The translations under genes were made by a program, and so were the position numbers. The notes beneath the pieces are model-generated. The model was not told the origin of the DNA and ran no database searches. It saw only the letters and a program-made list of their open reading frames with translations. Positions 36,739 to 45,487 of a stretch of DNA of 64,000 nt are shown here, piece by piece (the stretch's first letter is position 1; each line of letters begins with the position of its first letter). The DNA is taken from assembly GCF_023955655.1 (NCBI RefSeq), contig NZ_JAMXHT010000005.1:555796-619795 (forward strand), in the 5' to 3' direction. This DNA is from Ralstonia soli (GTDB taxonomy: Bacteria; Pseudomonadota; Gammaproteobacteria; Burkholderiales; Burkholderiaceae).

Positions 36739-37881
36739 TCAGGCGTGAAAGACGGGAATGCGCGCGTTGGGTGATGGGCGATAGGCCACCTCTCCAAGCC
36801 CGGCAAGCCACCGGTCGACCCCCGGCAGGCTCAGCAGGTGCCGCACGGTTTCGCGGGCGATGACGGTGGCCAGGGCATCGGCGGGGCAGCGGTGCACGCC
36901 TGCGCCGAACGTCCACAGACGCGGATTGGCGCGGTCGATGTCAAAGCGTAGTGGGTCGGGATTGGTTGTGCCATCGACGTTGGCGGCGGCCAGCAGCACC
37001 AGCACCTTGTCGCCCGCGCGCAGCGGCTGGCCGAGCAATTCGACATCGTGGACGACAAAGCGGCGCGTGTTCTGCACGGGGGCATCGCGGCGCAGGACTT
37101 CGCGCACGAAGGGCTCGATCGCTTGCGGTTGTGCGCGTAGGCGGTCGGGCAACCCGGTCTGCCGCGACAGCGCGACGATGCAGTTGCCGAGCAGGCCGGC
37201 GCAGGCGTCGTAGGTTTGTGCAAGCAGCGCGGCGAGGTTGCTGATCTCGGCCTCGTCGTCGCGGGTGGTCAGCGGCGAACGGGCAAAGCGCTGCTGCAGG
37301 CGTTCGACCGCGGCATCGGCCTGTGCGACGGCGGTGGCGTTGGCACCGGGCCCGAGCGCGGCCAGGTAGGCGGCGATGTCGGCCTGGCAGGCCGGTGCAT
37401 CGGCGCGATCGCCCAGCAATGTTTGCGCAATCGTGGCGAGGGGCACGCGGAAGTGGGCATCGGTGCCCAGCGCGGCATCGAGGCTGGGTGCATCGGGCAG
37501 CGCCGCGTGGGCCTGCCGGTGCGCGCGGCCCGCCAAGGCAGACACGTCCAGCCGGCCCAGCGCCGCCATCACCGTGGCCTTGCGTGCGCTGTGGTCCGTC
37601 CCATCGATTTGGCGCACCAGGCGGCCGAAGAATGCGCCCGTGGGCGATGTGGCAATGGCCTTGGGGATGGGCTCGTCGGCCGGGCGCACGTGGCAAGCGG
37701 CGCTGCCGAGCACGGTATCCACCGCATCGGCGCCGGCGGCGACCCACCAGCCGAGCGCGGCATCGAAAAAGAACGGGCGCGTGGCGGCAAGCTCGGCGTA
37801 ATACGGCGCGGGGTCGGCATGCACGACGGCTTGCAGCGCGTCGGCGGGCGGCAAGGCGGCAAGAGCGGGAGCGATGTCCAT
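36739..37881 (-). CDS. Cytochrome P450 with an atypical I-helix
   Basis: A 380-residue class I type P450 that needs separate ferredoxin and reductase. The C-helix motif DGTDHSARK (93-101), the ExxR pair E261-R264 (REVLRRD) and the heme loop FGAGVHRCPADA with Cys332 are intact. The I-helix (224-233, YDACAGLLGN) lacks the usual acid-threonine pair for oxygen activation, which suggests unusual chemistry. The start MDIAPALAAL at 37881 fits the usual N-terminus; longer readings run through the divergent regulator gene. It is transcribed before an ABM-domain gene and opposite an ArsR-like regulator. Confidence 0.88.
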   Translation of the reverse strand: MDIAPALAALPPADALQAVVHADPAPYYAELAATRPFFFDAALGWWVAAGADAVDTVLGSAACHVRPADEPIPKAIATSPTGAFFGRLVRQIDGTDHSARKATVMAALGRLDVSALAGRAHRQAHAALPDAPSLDAALGTDAHFRVPLATIAQTLLGDRADAPACQADIAAYLAALGPGANATAVAQADAAVERLQQRFARSPLTTRDDEAEISNLAALLAQTYDACAGLLGNCIVALSRQTGLPDRLRAQPQAIEPFVREVLRRDAPVQNTRRFVVHDVELLGQPLRAGDKVLVLLAAANVDGTTNPDPLRFDIDRANPRLWTFGAGVHRCPADALATVIARETVRHLLSLPGVDRWLAGLGEVAYRPSPNARIPVFHA

Positions 37882-37978
37882 GGCGGCAATCAACGCGGTG
37901 CGCGGGAGTAAGATGGCCCCCATTGTCTGGACCGGCCGCCCGCCTGTCACGCGCCAACAGTTTGGTCTCCATCGAACC

Positions 37979-38701
37979 ATGACCGTATCCTCCGCAGCCA
38001 CCGAATCGACAACCCAGCCGGACATCGGCCGAGTGGCCGCCACCATCGGTGATCCGACGCGCATCCGCATGCTGCTGCTGTTGATGGAAGGCCGCTCACT
38101 CACCGCCAAGGAGCTGGCCTACGGTGCTGGTGTGGAGCCCGCCACGGCCAGCGCGCACCTGCGCCGCCTGGAGGCCGATGCGCTCATCACGTCGCTCTCC
38201 AGCGGGCGCTACAAGTACTTCGGGCTGCGCTCTCCGGCGGTGGCGGAGATGATCGAATCGCTGATGGTGGTCGCGCCCGAAAAGCCGGCCGACCCGCGCC
38301 GCTCCACCGTGCCCGAGAACCTGCGTGCGGCGCGCCTGTGCTACGACCATCTGGCCGGGCAGTTGGGGACGGAGGTGTCGTCCGCACTACTGGAGCGCGG
38401 CTGGCTGACACTGCTCGATGAAACGCACGCCGCCTATGACGTCACGCCCGATGGGGAGCGCGCCTTTGCAGCAATCGGTGTCGACGTGAATGCGCTTCAG
38501 AAAAGCAGCCGGGGCCGCCGCCGCTTTGCGTACGGGTGCATGGATTGGAGCGAGCGCCGCCCGCATCTGGCGGGCGCGCTGGGCGCTGCCGTGGCCGAGC
38601 GCTGCATCGCGCTGGGGTGGCTGGCGCGGCAGAAGCACTCGCGTGCGCTGGCCGTGACGGAGGCCGGGCACGATGCATTGCGCGCCTGGCTGGCGCGCTG
38701 A
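37979..38701 (+). CDS. ArsR-type winged-helix transcriptional regulator
   Basis: A 240-residue regulator with an N-terminal ArsR winged helix (about residues 15-95, IGDPTRIRMLLLLMEGRSLTAKELAYGAGVEPATASAHLRRLEA) and a larger C-terminal domain with a second helix-turn-helix-like stretch (RCIALGWLARQ). No metal-binding cysteine pair is present in the DNA-binding domain. The 97 bases between it and the divergent P450 gene must contain both promoters, so it probably controls that pair. The inducer is unknown. Confidence 0.85.
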   Translation: MTVSSAATESTTQPDIGRVAATIGDPTRIRMLLLLMEGRSLTAKELAYGAGVEPATASAHLRRLEADALITSLSSGRYKYFGLRSPAVAEMIESLMVVAPEKPADPRRSTVPENLRAARLCYDHLAGQLGTEVSSALLERGWLTLLDETHAAYDVTPDGERAFAAIGVDVNALQKSSRGRRRFAYGCMDWSERRPHLAGALGAAVAERCIALGWLARQKHSRALAVTEAGHDALRAWLAR

Positions 38702-38704
38702 CCG

Positions 38705-39865
38705 TCAACCGGCTCGCGCCGGTACGCCTTGCCGGTGCCGTTGTGGTTGTGCGCGCCGGCGGCGGTCTAGATACAACCACCAGCCCGTAGCCGCAAACAC
38801 GGGCAGCATCAACGCCCCGATCAACACCAGCACCACGCCAAGCGGCCCGAAATAGCGCCCGTTGTGCAACGGCAGCATGCCGGCCAGCAGACGTTGCATC
38901 GGCGGTTTGTCGGCAAAGTGTTCGTTACGCGCGACGGCGCCGGTGGCGGCATCGAGGGTCACCCGATTGAATGCACGGTCGTGCGGCGCATCGGCGGGCA
39001 ACCAGTTGATGTCGACCTTGCCGTTGCGTGCATCGTCAATGCGCAGCGTCGCGGTGCCATAGGCGGGGGCGCTGGTGATGAAGCTGTTCCACACGCGTGC
39101 GAGCGCGGCGTCGTCCAGCGGCTTGCTCGGGCCTTCGATCGGTTTCGTCTTGGCGATGACGGGCATGCCGGCCATGCGCTGCAGGCCTTCGCGATACCAG
39201 TCGTACGCCCAGTACAGCCCACTGAAGGCGGCCAGCACGTACAGCGGCAGCACCAGCGTGCCGATGACAGTGTGCACATCCCACCAGCGGATACGCCCGG
39301 CGCGGCCCCAGCGGATGACGAGCCAGCTCCGCCAGCTCCGCCAGTTCCAACAGTTCGCCATGCGGCGCGGCCAGCGCAGGTAGAGGCCCGACAATGCCAT
39401 CACCACCAGTGCAACCGTGCAGGCGCCAACCATCTGCTTGCCGATCTCATTGGCGAGCAGCGTGCGGTGCAGCAGCTTGACGGTGGCAAAGAAGCGTTGG
39501 CCGCGTGCCTCTGGCAACAGCGTGCCGGTGGCGGGGTCGATATAGCGCAGTTCACCCCGGCTGCTGCCGCCGCGTTTGCCGGGCGGCCAGGCATACCAGA
39601 CGCGCCACGGCTCGGTGGGGGCGGATGCGGCAGTGATGAAGGTGACGGGGCGCTCCGGCACAGCCGCGCGTGCTTGCGCGGCCACCTGCGGCAGGGTTGG
39701 TGCAGGGCCGGTACGTGCAGGCAGGCTGAGCACGCCGGGGTTGAGCCACCGCAGCAGTTCTTCGTCATACGCCATGAGCGCGCCGGTGGCGCCAACGACG
39801 GCCAGCACCACGCTGGCTGACAACCCGATCAGCCAGTGCAGGCGGAAGAGCACCCGTCGCAGCAT
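38705..39865 (-). CDS. PepSY-associated membrane protein (iron-uptake-linked)
   Basis: A 386-residue inner-membrane protein with four predicted helices (about residues 10-33, 138-160, 187-210 and 335-360) and PepSY-like periplasmic segments. Such proteins, often called PiuB- or FsrB-like, sit beside siderophore receptors and may reduce ferric siderophores. It lies seven bases after the receptor gene on the same strand and should be co-transcribed under Fur. The start MLRRVLFRLHWLIG at 39865 matches the family; longer readings overlap the receptor gene. Confidence 0.88.
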   Translation of the reverse strand: MLRRVLFRLHWLIGLSASVVLAVVGATGALMAYDEELLRWLNPGVLSLPARTGPAPTLPQVAAQARAAVPERPVTFITAASAPTEPWRVWYAWPPGKRGGSSRGELRYIDPATGTLLPEARGQRFFATVKLLHRTLLANEIGKQMVGACTVALVVMALSGLYLRWPRRMANCWNWRSWRSWLVIRWGRAGRIRWWDVHTVIGTLVLPLYVLAAFSGLYWAYDWYREGLQRMAGMPVIAKTKPIEGPSKPLDDAALARVWNSFITSAPAYGTATLRIDDARNGKVDINWLPADAPHDRAFNRVTLDAATGAVARNEHFADKPPMQRLLAGMLPLHNGRYFGPLGVVLVLIGALMLPVFAATGWWLYLDRRRRAQPQRHRQGVPARAG

Positions 39866-39872
39866 CGCGGTC

Positions 39873-41996
39873 TTACATCTTGTAGCGCACGCCCAGCAGC
39901 GCCATGCGGGGGGCGCCCGGCATGTTGTAGTTCTCGGCGCCGCCATGGGCCGACACGTAGTACGCGCGGTTGAACAGGTTCTGCAGGTTCAGCGTCACGT
40001 CCACATGCTTGCTGCGGTAACCGGCGCCCAGGTCGACCGTCATGTAGCCGGGCAGCGTCGTCACGTTGTACTGCGACGCGTAGCGTGCCGCCTCCGCACG
40101 CACGCCGCCAGCCACGTAGAAGCCGTTCGGCAGATCGTGCTTGAGCCACAGCGAGCCGCTATGCCGCGGCGTGAGCGACGGCTGATTGCCATTGACGGCC
40201 ACACCACCGCTCTTGTCGTTCGGGTTCTCCAGGCGACCATTCAGGTAGGCATAGCTCGCCACCAGCGACCACGTCTTGACGATCTCGCCCGTGAACGACA
40301 GCTCCAGCCCGCGCGTGCGCTGCGTGCCGATGGGCACGCCCAGCAGCGTGACCGGGTCGGCCGCTGTCAGGTTGGTCTGCTTCATGTCGAACAGCGATGC
40401 CGTGACGCTGGCACCGGCCGAGAGGTCGTATTTGGCGCCGATCTCGTAGTTGGTGGTCTGCTGCGGGGCCAGCGCGCCGCTGTTCGGGAAGAACGTGAAG
40501 CTATCCGCCAGCGGCTGGAACGAGCGGCTGTACGACGCGTACAGCGAGAGCGACTCAATCGGGTGATACACCACGCCCAGGCGCGGGCTGACCGGCTTGT
40601 CGGTGCGCGACAGGTCGACATTGCGCGAGGTCAGGTCGTCGCGGCTCTGCTTGAGGATTTCGTAGCGCAGGCCGGCCAGCACCGTCCATTGCGGCGAGAA
40701 CTTGATCAGGTCCTGCACATACGCGGCGTAGGTCTCGTTGTGCGAGAGGCCGTAGTTGGTCGGCACCGCGTTGGCGGGCACGGTCGGCAGCACCTGCAGC
40801 GTCGGGTTGAACAGGTTGTAGGTCGTGCTGCCGGGGGCGCCGGCCACGCGGTCGCTCTTGTCCTGATAGCCCAGTTCGATGCCGTACAGCAGCGTGTGCT
40901 GGATGCCCCAGGTCTCGGCCTTCTGCGTCAGTTCGTTCTGCCACACGGTGCCGCGGTCGCTGCGGTTGCGCTGGTTGACGGCCAGCGTGACCGTCGGGAT
41001 CGGGCCATCGGTGACGCGGCTGACCGTCGTGTAGTTATTGCGACCGAGCGAGTACTCGTAGTTGCGCACCACGCTGTGGAACGACCACTTGTCATTGAGG
41101 CGGTGGTCGAGCGTGCCGGTCACGCTCTTGACGGTGGTGTCGATGTTGCCGGCACCTGCATCGGCTGAACCGTAACGCGTGCCGATGGGCACATCCACCG
41201 GCCGGCCGTGGTACGACGGCACGCCCTGGTCGGCAATGCGCTTGTCGTGCAGATAGTCAAACTGCACCGTCAGCTTGGTATCGGGCGACAGGTTGAACAG
41301 GAACGAGGGCGAGATCGCCTGGCGGCGCAGGAAGTAGTCGTTGCGAAAGCCCCCCGAATCTTCCACCGCGCCGGTGATGCGCGCGCGGATGGCGTCGTCG
41401 TTGATGGAGGTGTTCAGGTCGAACTCGGCGCGCTTCTGGCGCTCGGTGCCGACCAGCACGCCCACCTCGGCCAGCGGCGTGGCCAGCGGCTTCTTGGTGA
41501 CGCGGTTGATGATGCCGCCCGACGAGCCGCGCCCGTAGAGCACGGCGGCGGGGCCCTTGAGCACTTCGATGCGGTCGACGTTCGACAGGTCGCGGAAGTA
41601 GAGCGCGTCATCGCGCAGGCCGTCGACGTACTGGTCGTTGATCGCCGAGAAACCTCGGATGGTGACCTGATCGCGCTGCGCATCGCCAAGCGACGCCGAT
41701 ACGCCAGGCACGTTGCGCAACGTATCGTTGATCGACAGCGCGCCCTGGTCCTGGATGACCGCGCGCGGCACGACATTCATCGATTGCGGAATCTCGCGCA
41801 GCGGCACGGGGATCTTTGTGGCCGTGTTGGCGATGGGAGTGTCGTAGCTTGTGCTGCTGTGCGTGCCCTTGACGGTGGCGGTCGGCAGCGTGCCGGCATC
41901 CGCCGCTGCAACGGTGGTGTCGGCCGCCGTTGCCACCTGTGCAAACGGCAGCGTTCCAAGGACAGCTAGAGACAGGCACAAACGTTTCGGCGGCAT
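39873..41996 (-). CDS. TonB-dependent siderophore receptor
   Basis: A 707-residue outer-membrane receptor. It has a signal peptide (about residues 1-24), a plug domain (about 50-200; PLREIPQSMNVVPRAVIQDQ, TLRNVPGVSASLG, RIEVLKGPAAVLYGRGSSGG) and a 22-strand barrel ending in GVRYKM. A TonB box-like stretch may lie near residues 25-45. The plug sequence resembles ferrichrome and catecholate receptors (FhuE, FcuA, Fiu), but the ligand cannot be fixed. The promoter is overlapped by a Fur box, and the PepSY gene follows. Confidence 0.93.
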   Translation of the reverse strand: MPPKRLCLSLAVLGTLPFAQVATAADTTVAAADAGTLPTATVKGTHSSTSYDTPIANTATKIPVPLREIPQSMNVVPRAVIQDQGALSINDTLRNVPGVSASLGDAQRDQVTIRGFSAINDQYVDGLRDDALYFRDLSNVDRIEVLKGPAAVLYGRGSSGGIINRVTKKPLATPLAEVGVLVGTERQKRAEFDLNTSINDDAIRARITGAVEDSGGFRNDYFLRRQAISPSFLFNLSPDTKLTVQFDYLHDKRIADQGVPSYHGRPVDVPIGTRYGSADAGAGNIDTTVKSVTGTLDHRLNDKWSFHSVVRNYEYSLGRNNYTTVSRVTDGPIPTVTLAVNQRNRSDRGTVWQNELTQKAETWGIQHTLLYGIELGYQDKSDRVAGAPGSTTYNLFNPTLQVLPTVPANAVPTNYGLSHNETYAAYVQDLIKFSPQWTVLAGLRYEILKQSRDDLTSRNVDLSRTDKPVSPRLGVVYHPIESLSLYASYSRSFQPLADSFTFFPNSGALAPQQTTNYEIGAKYDLSAGASVTASLFDMKQTNLTAADPVTLLGVPIGTQRTRGLELSFTGEIVKTWSLVASYAYLNGRLENPNDKSGGVAVNGNQPSLTPRHSGSLWLKHDLPNGFYVAGGVRAEAARYASQYNVTTLPGYMTVDLGAGYRSKHVDVTLNLQNLFNRAYYVSAHGGAENYNMPGAPRMALLGVRYKM

Positions 41997-42088
41997 TGCA
42001 GTTCCCGTAAAGTGAAAAGGCCCGCGCACGCGGGGCAGGGCGCCGTTCCCCCTCGTGGCCGGCGCGCCTCCAATATGTGAAGGCGCGA

Positions 42089-42117
42089 ATAATAATGAGA
42101 ATAATTCCTATTAACAA
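42089..42117 (-). promoter_or_regulatory. Fur-controlled promoter of the siderophore receptor operon
   Basis: On the minus strand TTGTTA (42117-42112), a 17-base spacer and TATTAT (42094-42089) form a good sigma-70 promoter. The segment AATAATGAGAATAATT (42091-42106) matches the Fur box core and covers the -10 region, so iron-bound Fur would block transcription. Confidence 0.75.
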
Positions 42118-42257
42118 GAAGGTTAAGCTGTGCTTTTAACGATGGGCAACGTTTGCTGATCTCATGCACGGCAACTTTCCGTGGCACGTATCAAGTTTTT
42201 CGGCACCAAGTTGCGTGACTGGCGTCTTATTCGTTTGCTTTCTGCCATTTTTTCGAC

Positions 42258-43355
42258 ATGTCGCCTTCATCACACCAACCCCCGCTGAACGTCGCCCTGG
42301 TGGGCTATGGCTACGCCGGCAAGCTCTTTCACGCGGCCCTGATCGATGCCACGCCGGGCCTGCGCTTGCAGGTGATCGGCTCCAACCGGCCGGATGCCGT
42401 GCATGCGGATCGGCCCGATGCCGTGGTCTGCGCGCCAGACGCCGCGGCGACCCACGCGGATGTCGATCTTGTGGTGATTGCCGCACCCAACGACCGCCAC
42501 GCACCGCTGGCCGAGGCTGCGCTGCGTGCTGGCAAGCACGTGGTGGTGGACAAGCCGTTTACCGTCACGCTGGCGCAGGCGCGACATCTGGCACGCGTGG
42601 CGAGAGAGCGCGGCCGACTGCTGTCGGTCTTCCAGAACCGCCGTTGGGACAGCGATTTCCTGGGCGTGCAAGCCACGCTTGCCAGCGGCGCAATCGGCGA
42701 TGCGATGCACGTCGAGGCGCATTTCGATCGTTACCGCCCGCAGGTGCGCGCACGCTGGCGCGAGCAGGCGGGGCAGGGCACCGGCATCTGGTTTGATCTC
42801 GGCCCGCATCTGGTCGATCAGGCATTGCAACTGCTCGGACTGCCCGATGCGGTGAGCGCGTCGTTCGCGCGTCAGCGCCCGGGTGCGGAAACGCCCGATT
42901 GGGCCCACGTCGTCCTGCAGGCCGGTGAGCGCCGCGCCATTCTCCACGCGAGCATGCTGGTGGCCGGCGGCGCGCCCCGCTGGGTCCTGCATGGCACGCT
43001 GGGCTCGTTCATCAAGCACCGCATGGATCAGCAGGAAGCCCAACTGCTGGCCGGCATGAAGCCCGGCGCGCAGGGCTGGGGCGTTGACGACGATGTCGGT
43101 TGCCTGATCGACGGTGCAACGTCCGCCGAAACCGAGGTGCCGACCCCCGCCGGCGACCAGCGCGCCTACTACGCAGCGGTGCGCGATGCCATCCTCGGCC
43201 AGCGTGCGAATCCTGTGCCGCCCGTGCAGGCATTGGCCGTGATGGCTGTGCTCGAAGCCGCCGTGGCCGCCGCCGAAACCGGCACCGCCGTCGTGCCGGA
43301 CCTCACCGACGCCGAACGCGCCGATTGGCTGGCCGCACGGGAGTCCGCCTCGTGA
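42258..43355 (+). CDS. Gfo/Idh/MocA family oxidoreductase (YdgJ-like)
   Basis: A 365-residue NAD(P)-dependent dehydrogenase. The N-terminal Rossmann fold begins VALVGYGYAGKLFHAAL, the signature VVVDKPFTVTLAQA contains the catalytic-type Lys, and the C-terminal domain has GTGIWFDLGPHLVDQAL. It differs from the family member at 35056 in length and in the DKPF signature. The substrate is unknown. Its stop codon overlaps the GTG start of the antiporter gene (GTGA), indicating translational coupling. Confidence 0.87.
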   Translation: MSPSSHQPPLNVALVGYGYAGKLFHAALIDATPGLRLQVIGSNRPDAVHADRPDAVVCAPDAAATHADVDLVVIAAPNDRHAPLAEAALRAGKHVVVDKPFTVTLAQARHLARVARERGRLLSVFQNRRWDSDFLGVQATLASGAIGDAMHVEAHFDRYRPQVRARWREQAGQGTGIWFDLGPHLVDQALQLLGLPDAVSASFARQRPGAETPDWAHVVLQAGERRAILHASMLVAGGAPRWVLHGTLGSFIKHRMDQQEAQLLAGMKPGAQGWGVDDDVGCLIDGATSAETEVPTPAGDQRAYYAAVRDAILGQRANPVPPVQALAVMAVLEAAVAAAETGTAVVPDLTDAERADWLAARESAS

Positions 43356-45475
43356 ACGGCGTCGTCATCCTGTTGCTGGTGGCGGGCGGCTTGCTCGCCG
43401 TGGTGGCGTTGGTGCAGATGCTGGCCTCCCGGCTGACGTTGCCCGAATCGACCTTGCTCGCACTGGCGGGTATCGGCATCGGTGGGGCATATGTGGGCCT
43501 GCAGAACTCCGCGCCTGCGTTTGCGGCAACGTTTTTTGCGCCGCTCATCAACCCGAGCTGGCCGGCCGAGGCGTATCTGTGGTTGTTTCTGCCGCCGCTG
43601 CTGTTTCAGGCGGCGCTGTCGGTAGACGTGCGGCGCATGGCGCCTGATGCCGCGCCCATCCTGATGCTGGCCGTTGTGGCGGTGGTGGTGGCGACAGGCG
43701 TGATCGGATTGGCTGCGGCTGCCGTCACGCCATTCGGCATCGTCACGTGCCTGTTGCTCGGCGCGATGATCGCCACGACCGATCCGTCGGCAGTGATTGC
43801 GGTGTTCCGCGACGTGGGGGCGCCGGCGCGGCTGATCCGGTTGGTGGAAGGCGAAGCGCTGCTGAACGACGCGGCGGCCATCGCCATCATGGGTGTGCTG
43901 CTCGCCATGCTGACGGGGCACGGGGCAGACGCCACCATCGGCGGTGGCCTGCGCGAACTCGCCAAGGCATTCGGCGGCGGTGTCGTGTTCGGGCTCATTG
44001 CGGGGCGCATCGCCGCGTTCCTGCTGCCGGCGCTGCGCGGCATCGCCCAGGCGGAGGCGGCCTGGACGCTCGCGCTGCCGTATCCGCTGTACCTCGTAGC
44101 CGAAAACGTGCTCGACGTGTCGGGCGTGGTGTCGGTGGTGTGCGCGGGGTTGGTGATCGGCGCGCTGGGGCGTACGCGCCTGACGCCGCGCAACTGGTCA
44201 CACCTGCAGCTGATCTGGGAACAGATTGCCGCCCTCGCGGGCGCGGTGGTCTTTCTGCTGGCTGCAGTGCGTGTGCCGGAGCTATTGCACGGTGTGGTGT
44301 GGAAAGACGCGCTGTGGCTGGCGGTGATCGTGGTGGCGGCACTGGCGGCACGCCTGGCCGTACTGTTCGGTTTGCTGCCTGCGCTGGCATGGCTGAAGCT
44401 CTCCGCTCCGGTCAGCCATGCCTACAAGCTGGCGATTGCGTGGGGCGGCCTGCGCGGCGCCGTCACGCTGGTGCTGGCACTGGGCGTGGCCGAGAACGAG
44501 GCCGTGCACCTGGCCGATCGCCATTTCGTCACCATTCTCGCAACCGGCTTTGTGCTGGTGAGCGTGCTGTTCAACGGCGCGACGCTGCGCTGGGTGATGC
44601 ACCAGTTGGGGCTGGATCAGCTCTCGTCGCAGGAACAGGTGCTGCAGGGGCAGGCGCTGAACCTGTCCACGGTGGAAGTGGAATCGACCATGCGCCGCAT
44701 CGGCGGGCACTTCCACTTCACTGCCGGGGCGACGGACCAGGCCGCAGAGGCATACAAACGTGAGGTGGCGACCGGCGCGGCGGAGTTGAACCTGGAGGAA
44801 GCGCTCTCCGAACGGGAGCGCCTGACCATCGGCCTGGTCGCGCTGGCCACGCGTGAGCGGGAGTTGATTCCGGAATACGGCAATGGCCTCGTCTCGATCC
44901 GCAACCTCGACGCGATGATGCGCAACACCGCCGACATGATCGACGCGGCGCGTGCGGAAGGGCGCCTTGGCTACAAGCGGGCCTCGCGTCGCATCCTGGC
45001 CAAGCATGTTGGTTACCGCATCGCGTTCTGGCTGCACCGCATGCTGCATGTCGACCGGCCGTTGGCCAATGCACTGGCTGATCGCTTCGAGTTGCTGGTG
45101 TGCCGCCAGACCGTGCTGGAACGTCTGCGTGCATACAACCGCGCATCCCTGCAACCAGTGCTGGGCGAACGCATGGCTGATTTGCTCGACGGCGTGCTGA
45201 TCACCCGCATCGAAGCCGCCGAAGAAGGGTTGGCCGAATTGCGCGAGAAGTTTGGCGACTACAGTGCCGCGCTGGAGAAGCGCCTGCTGTTGCTGTTCGC
45301 GCTCTATATCGGTCAGAGCAAGATCGACACGATGCTGGCCGAAACGGTGATCTCGAAAGAGGTCTACAAGCAGATCAGCGGCGTGATCCGACGCGCATGG
45401 ACCGCCGCGTTGCCGCGGCCGCCGTTATCGACCGCGTTGCGTGCGCCGGTCGTGCAAACCAACGCGCCGCAATAA
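43352..45475 (+). CDS. Na+/H+ antiporter, CPA1 (NhaP-like) family
   Basis: A 707-residue inner-membrane exchanger that exports Na+ (or K+) for protons. About twelve membrane segments span residues 1-410. The ion-site motifs TTDPSAVIAVFRD and VEGEALLNDAAAIA (the ND pair of electroneutral CPA1 exchangers) are intact, as is AWGGLRGAVTLVLAL. A long cytoplasmic C-terminal region (about 420-707) is mostly helical and is probably regulatory. The GTG start at 43352 overlaps the preceding gene. Confidence 0.92.
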   Translation: MNGVVILLLVAGGLLAVVALVQMLASRLTLPESTLLALAGIGIGGAYVGLQNSAPAFAATFFAPLINPSWPAEAYLWLFLPPLLFQAALSVDVRRMAPDAAPILMLAVVAVVVATGVIGLAAAAVTPFGIVTCLLLGAMIATTDPSAVIAVFRDVGAPARLIRLVEGEALLNDAAAIAIMGVLLAMLTGHGADATIGGGLRELAKAFGGGVVFGLIAGRIAAFLLPALRGIAQAEAAWTLALPYPLYLVAENVLDVSGVVSVVCAGLVIGALGRTRLTPRNWSHLQLIWEQIAALAGAVVFLLAAVRVPELLHGVVWKDALWLAVIVVAALAARLAVLFGLLPALAWLKLSAPVSHAYKLAIAWGGLRGAVTLVLALGVAENEAVHLADRHFVTILATGFVLVSVLFNGATLRWVMHQLGLDQLSSQEQVLQGQALNLSTVEVESTMRRIGGHFHFTAGATDQAAEAYKREVATGAAELNLEEALSERERLTIGLVALATRERELIPEYGNGLVSIRNLDAMMRNTADMIDAARAEGRLGYKRASRRILAKHVGYRIAFWLHRMLHVDRPLANALADRFELLVCRQTVLERLRAYNRASLQPVLGERMADLLDGVLITRIEAAEEGLAELREKFGDYSAALEKRLLLLFALYIGQSKIDTMLAETVISKEVYKQISGVIRRAWTAALPRPPLSTALRAPVVQTNAPQ

Positions 45476-45487
45476 GGCCCGGCGGCC

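Noticed and set aside
39576..41168. Long plus-strand frame over the siderophore receptor gene
   Set aside because: Composition typical of antisense to a barrel gene; no domains or ribosome site.
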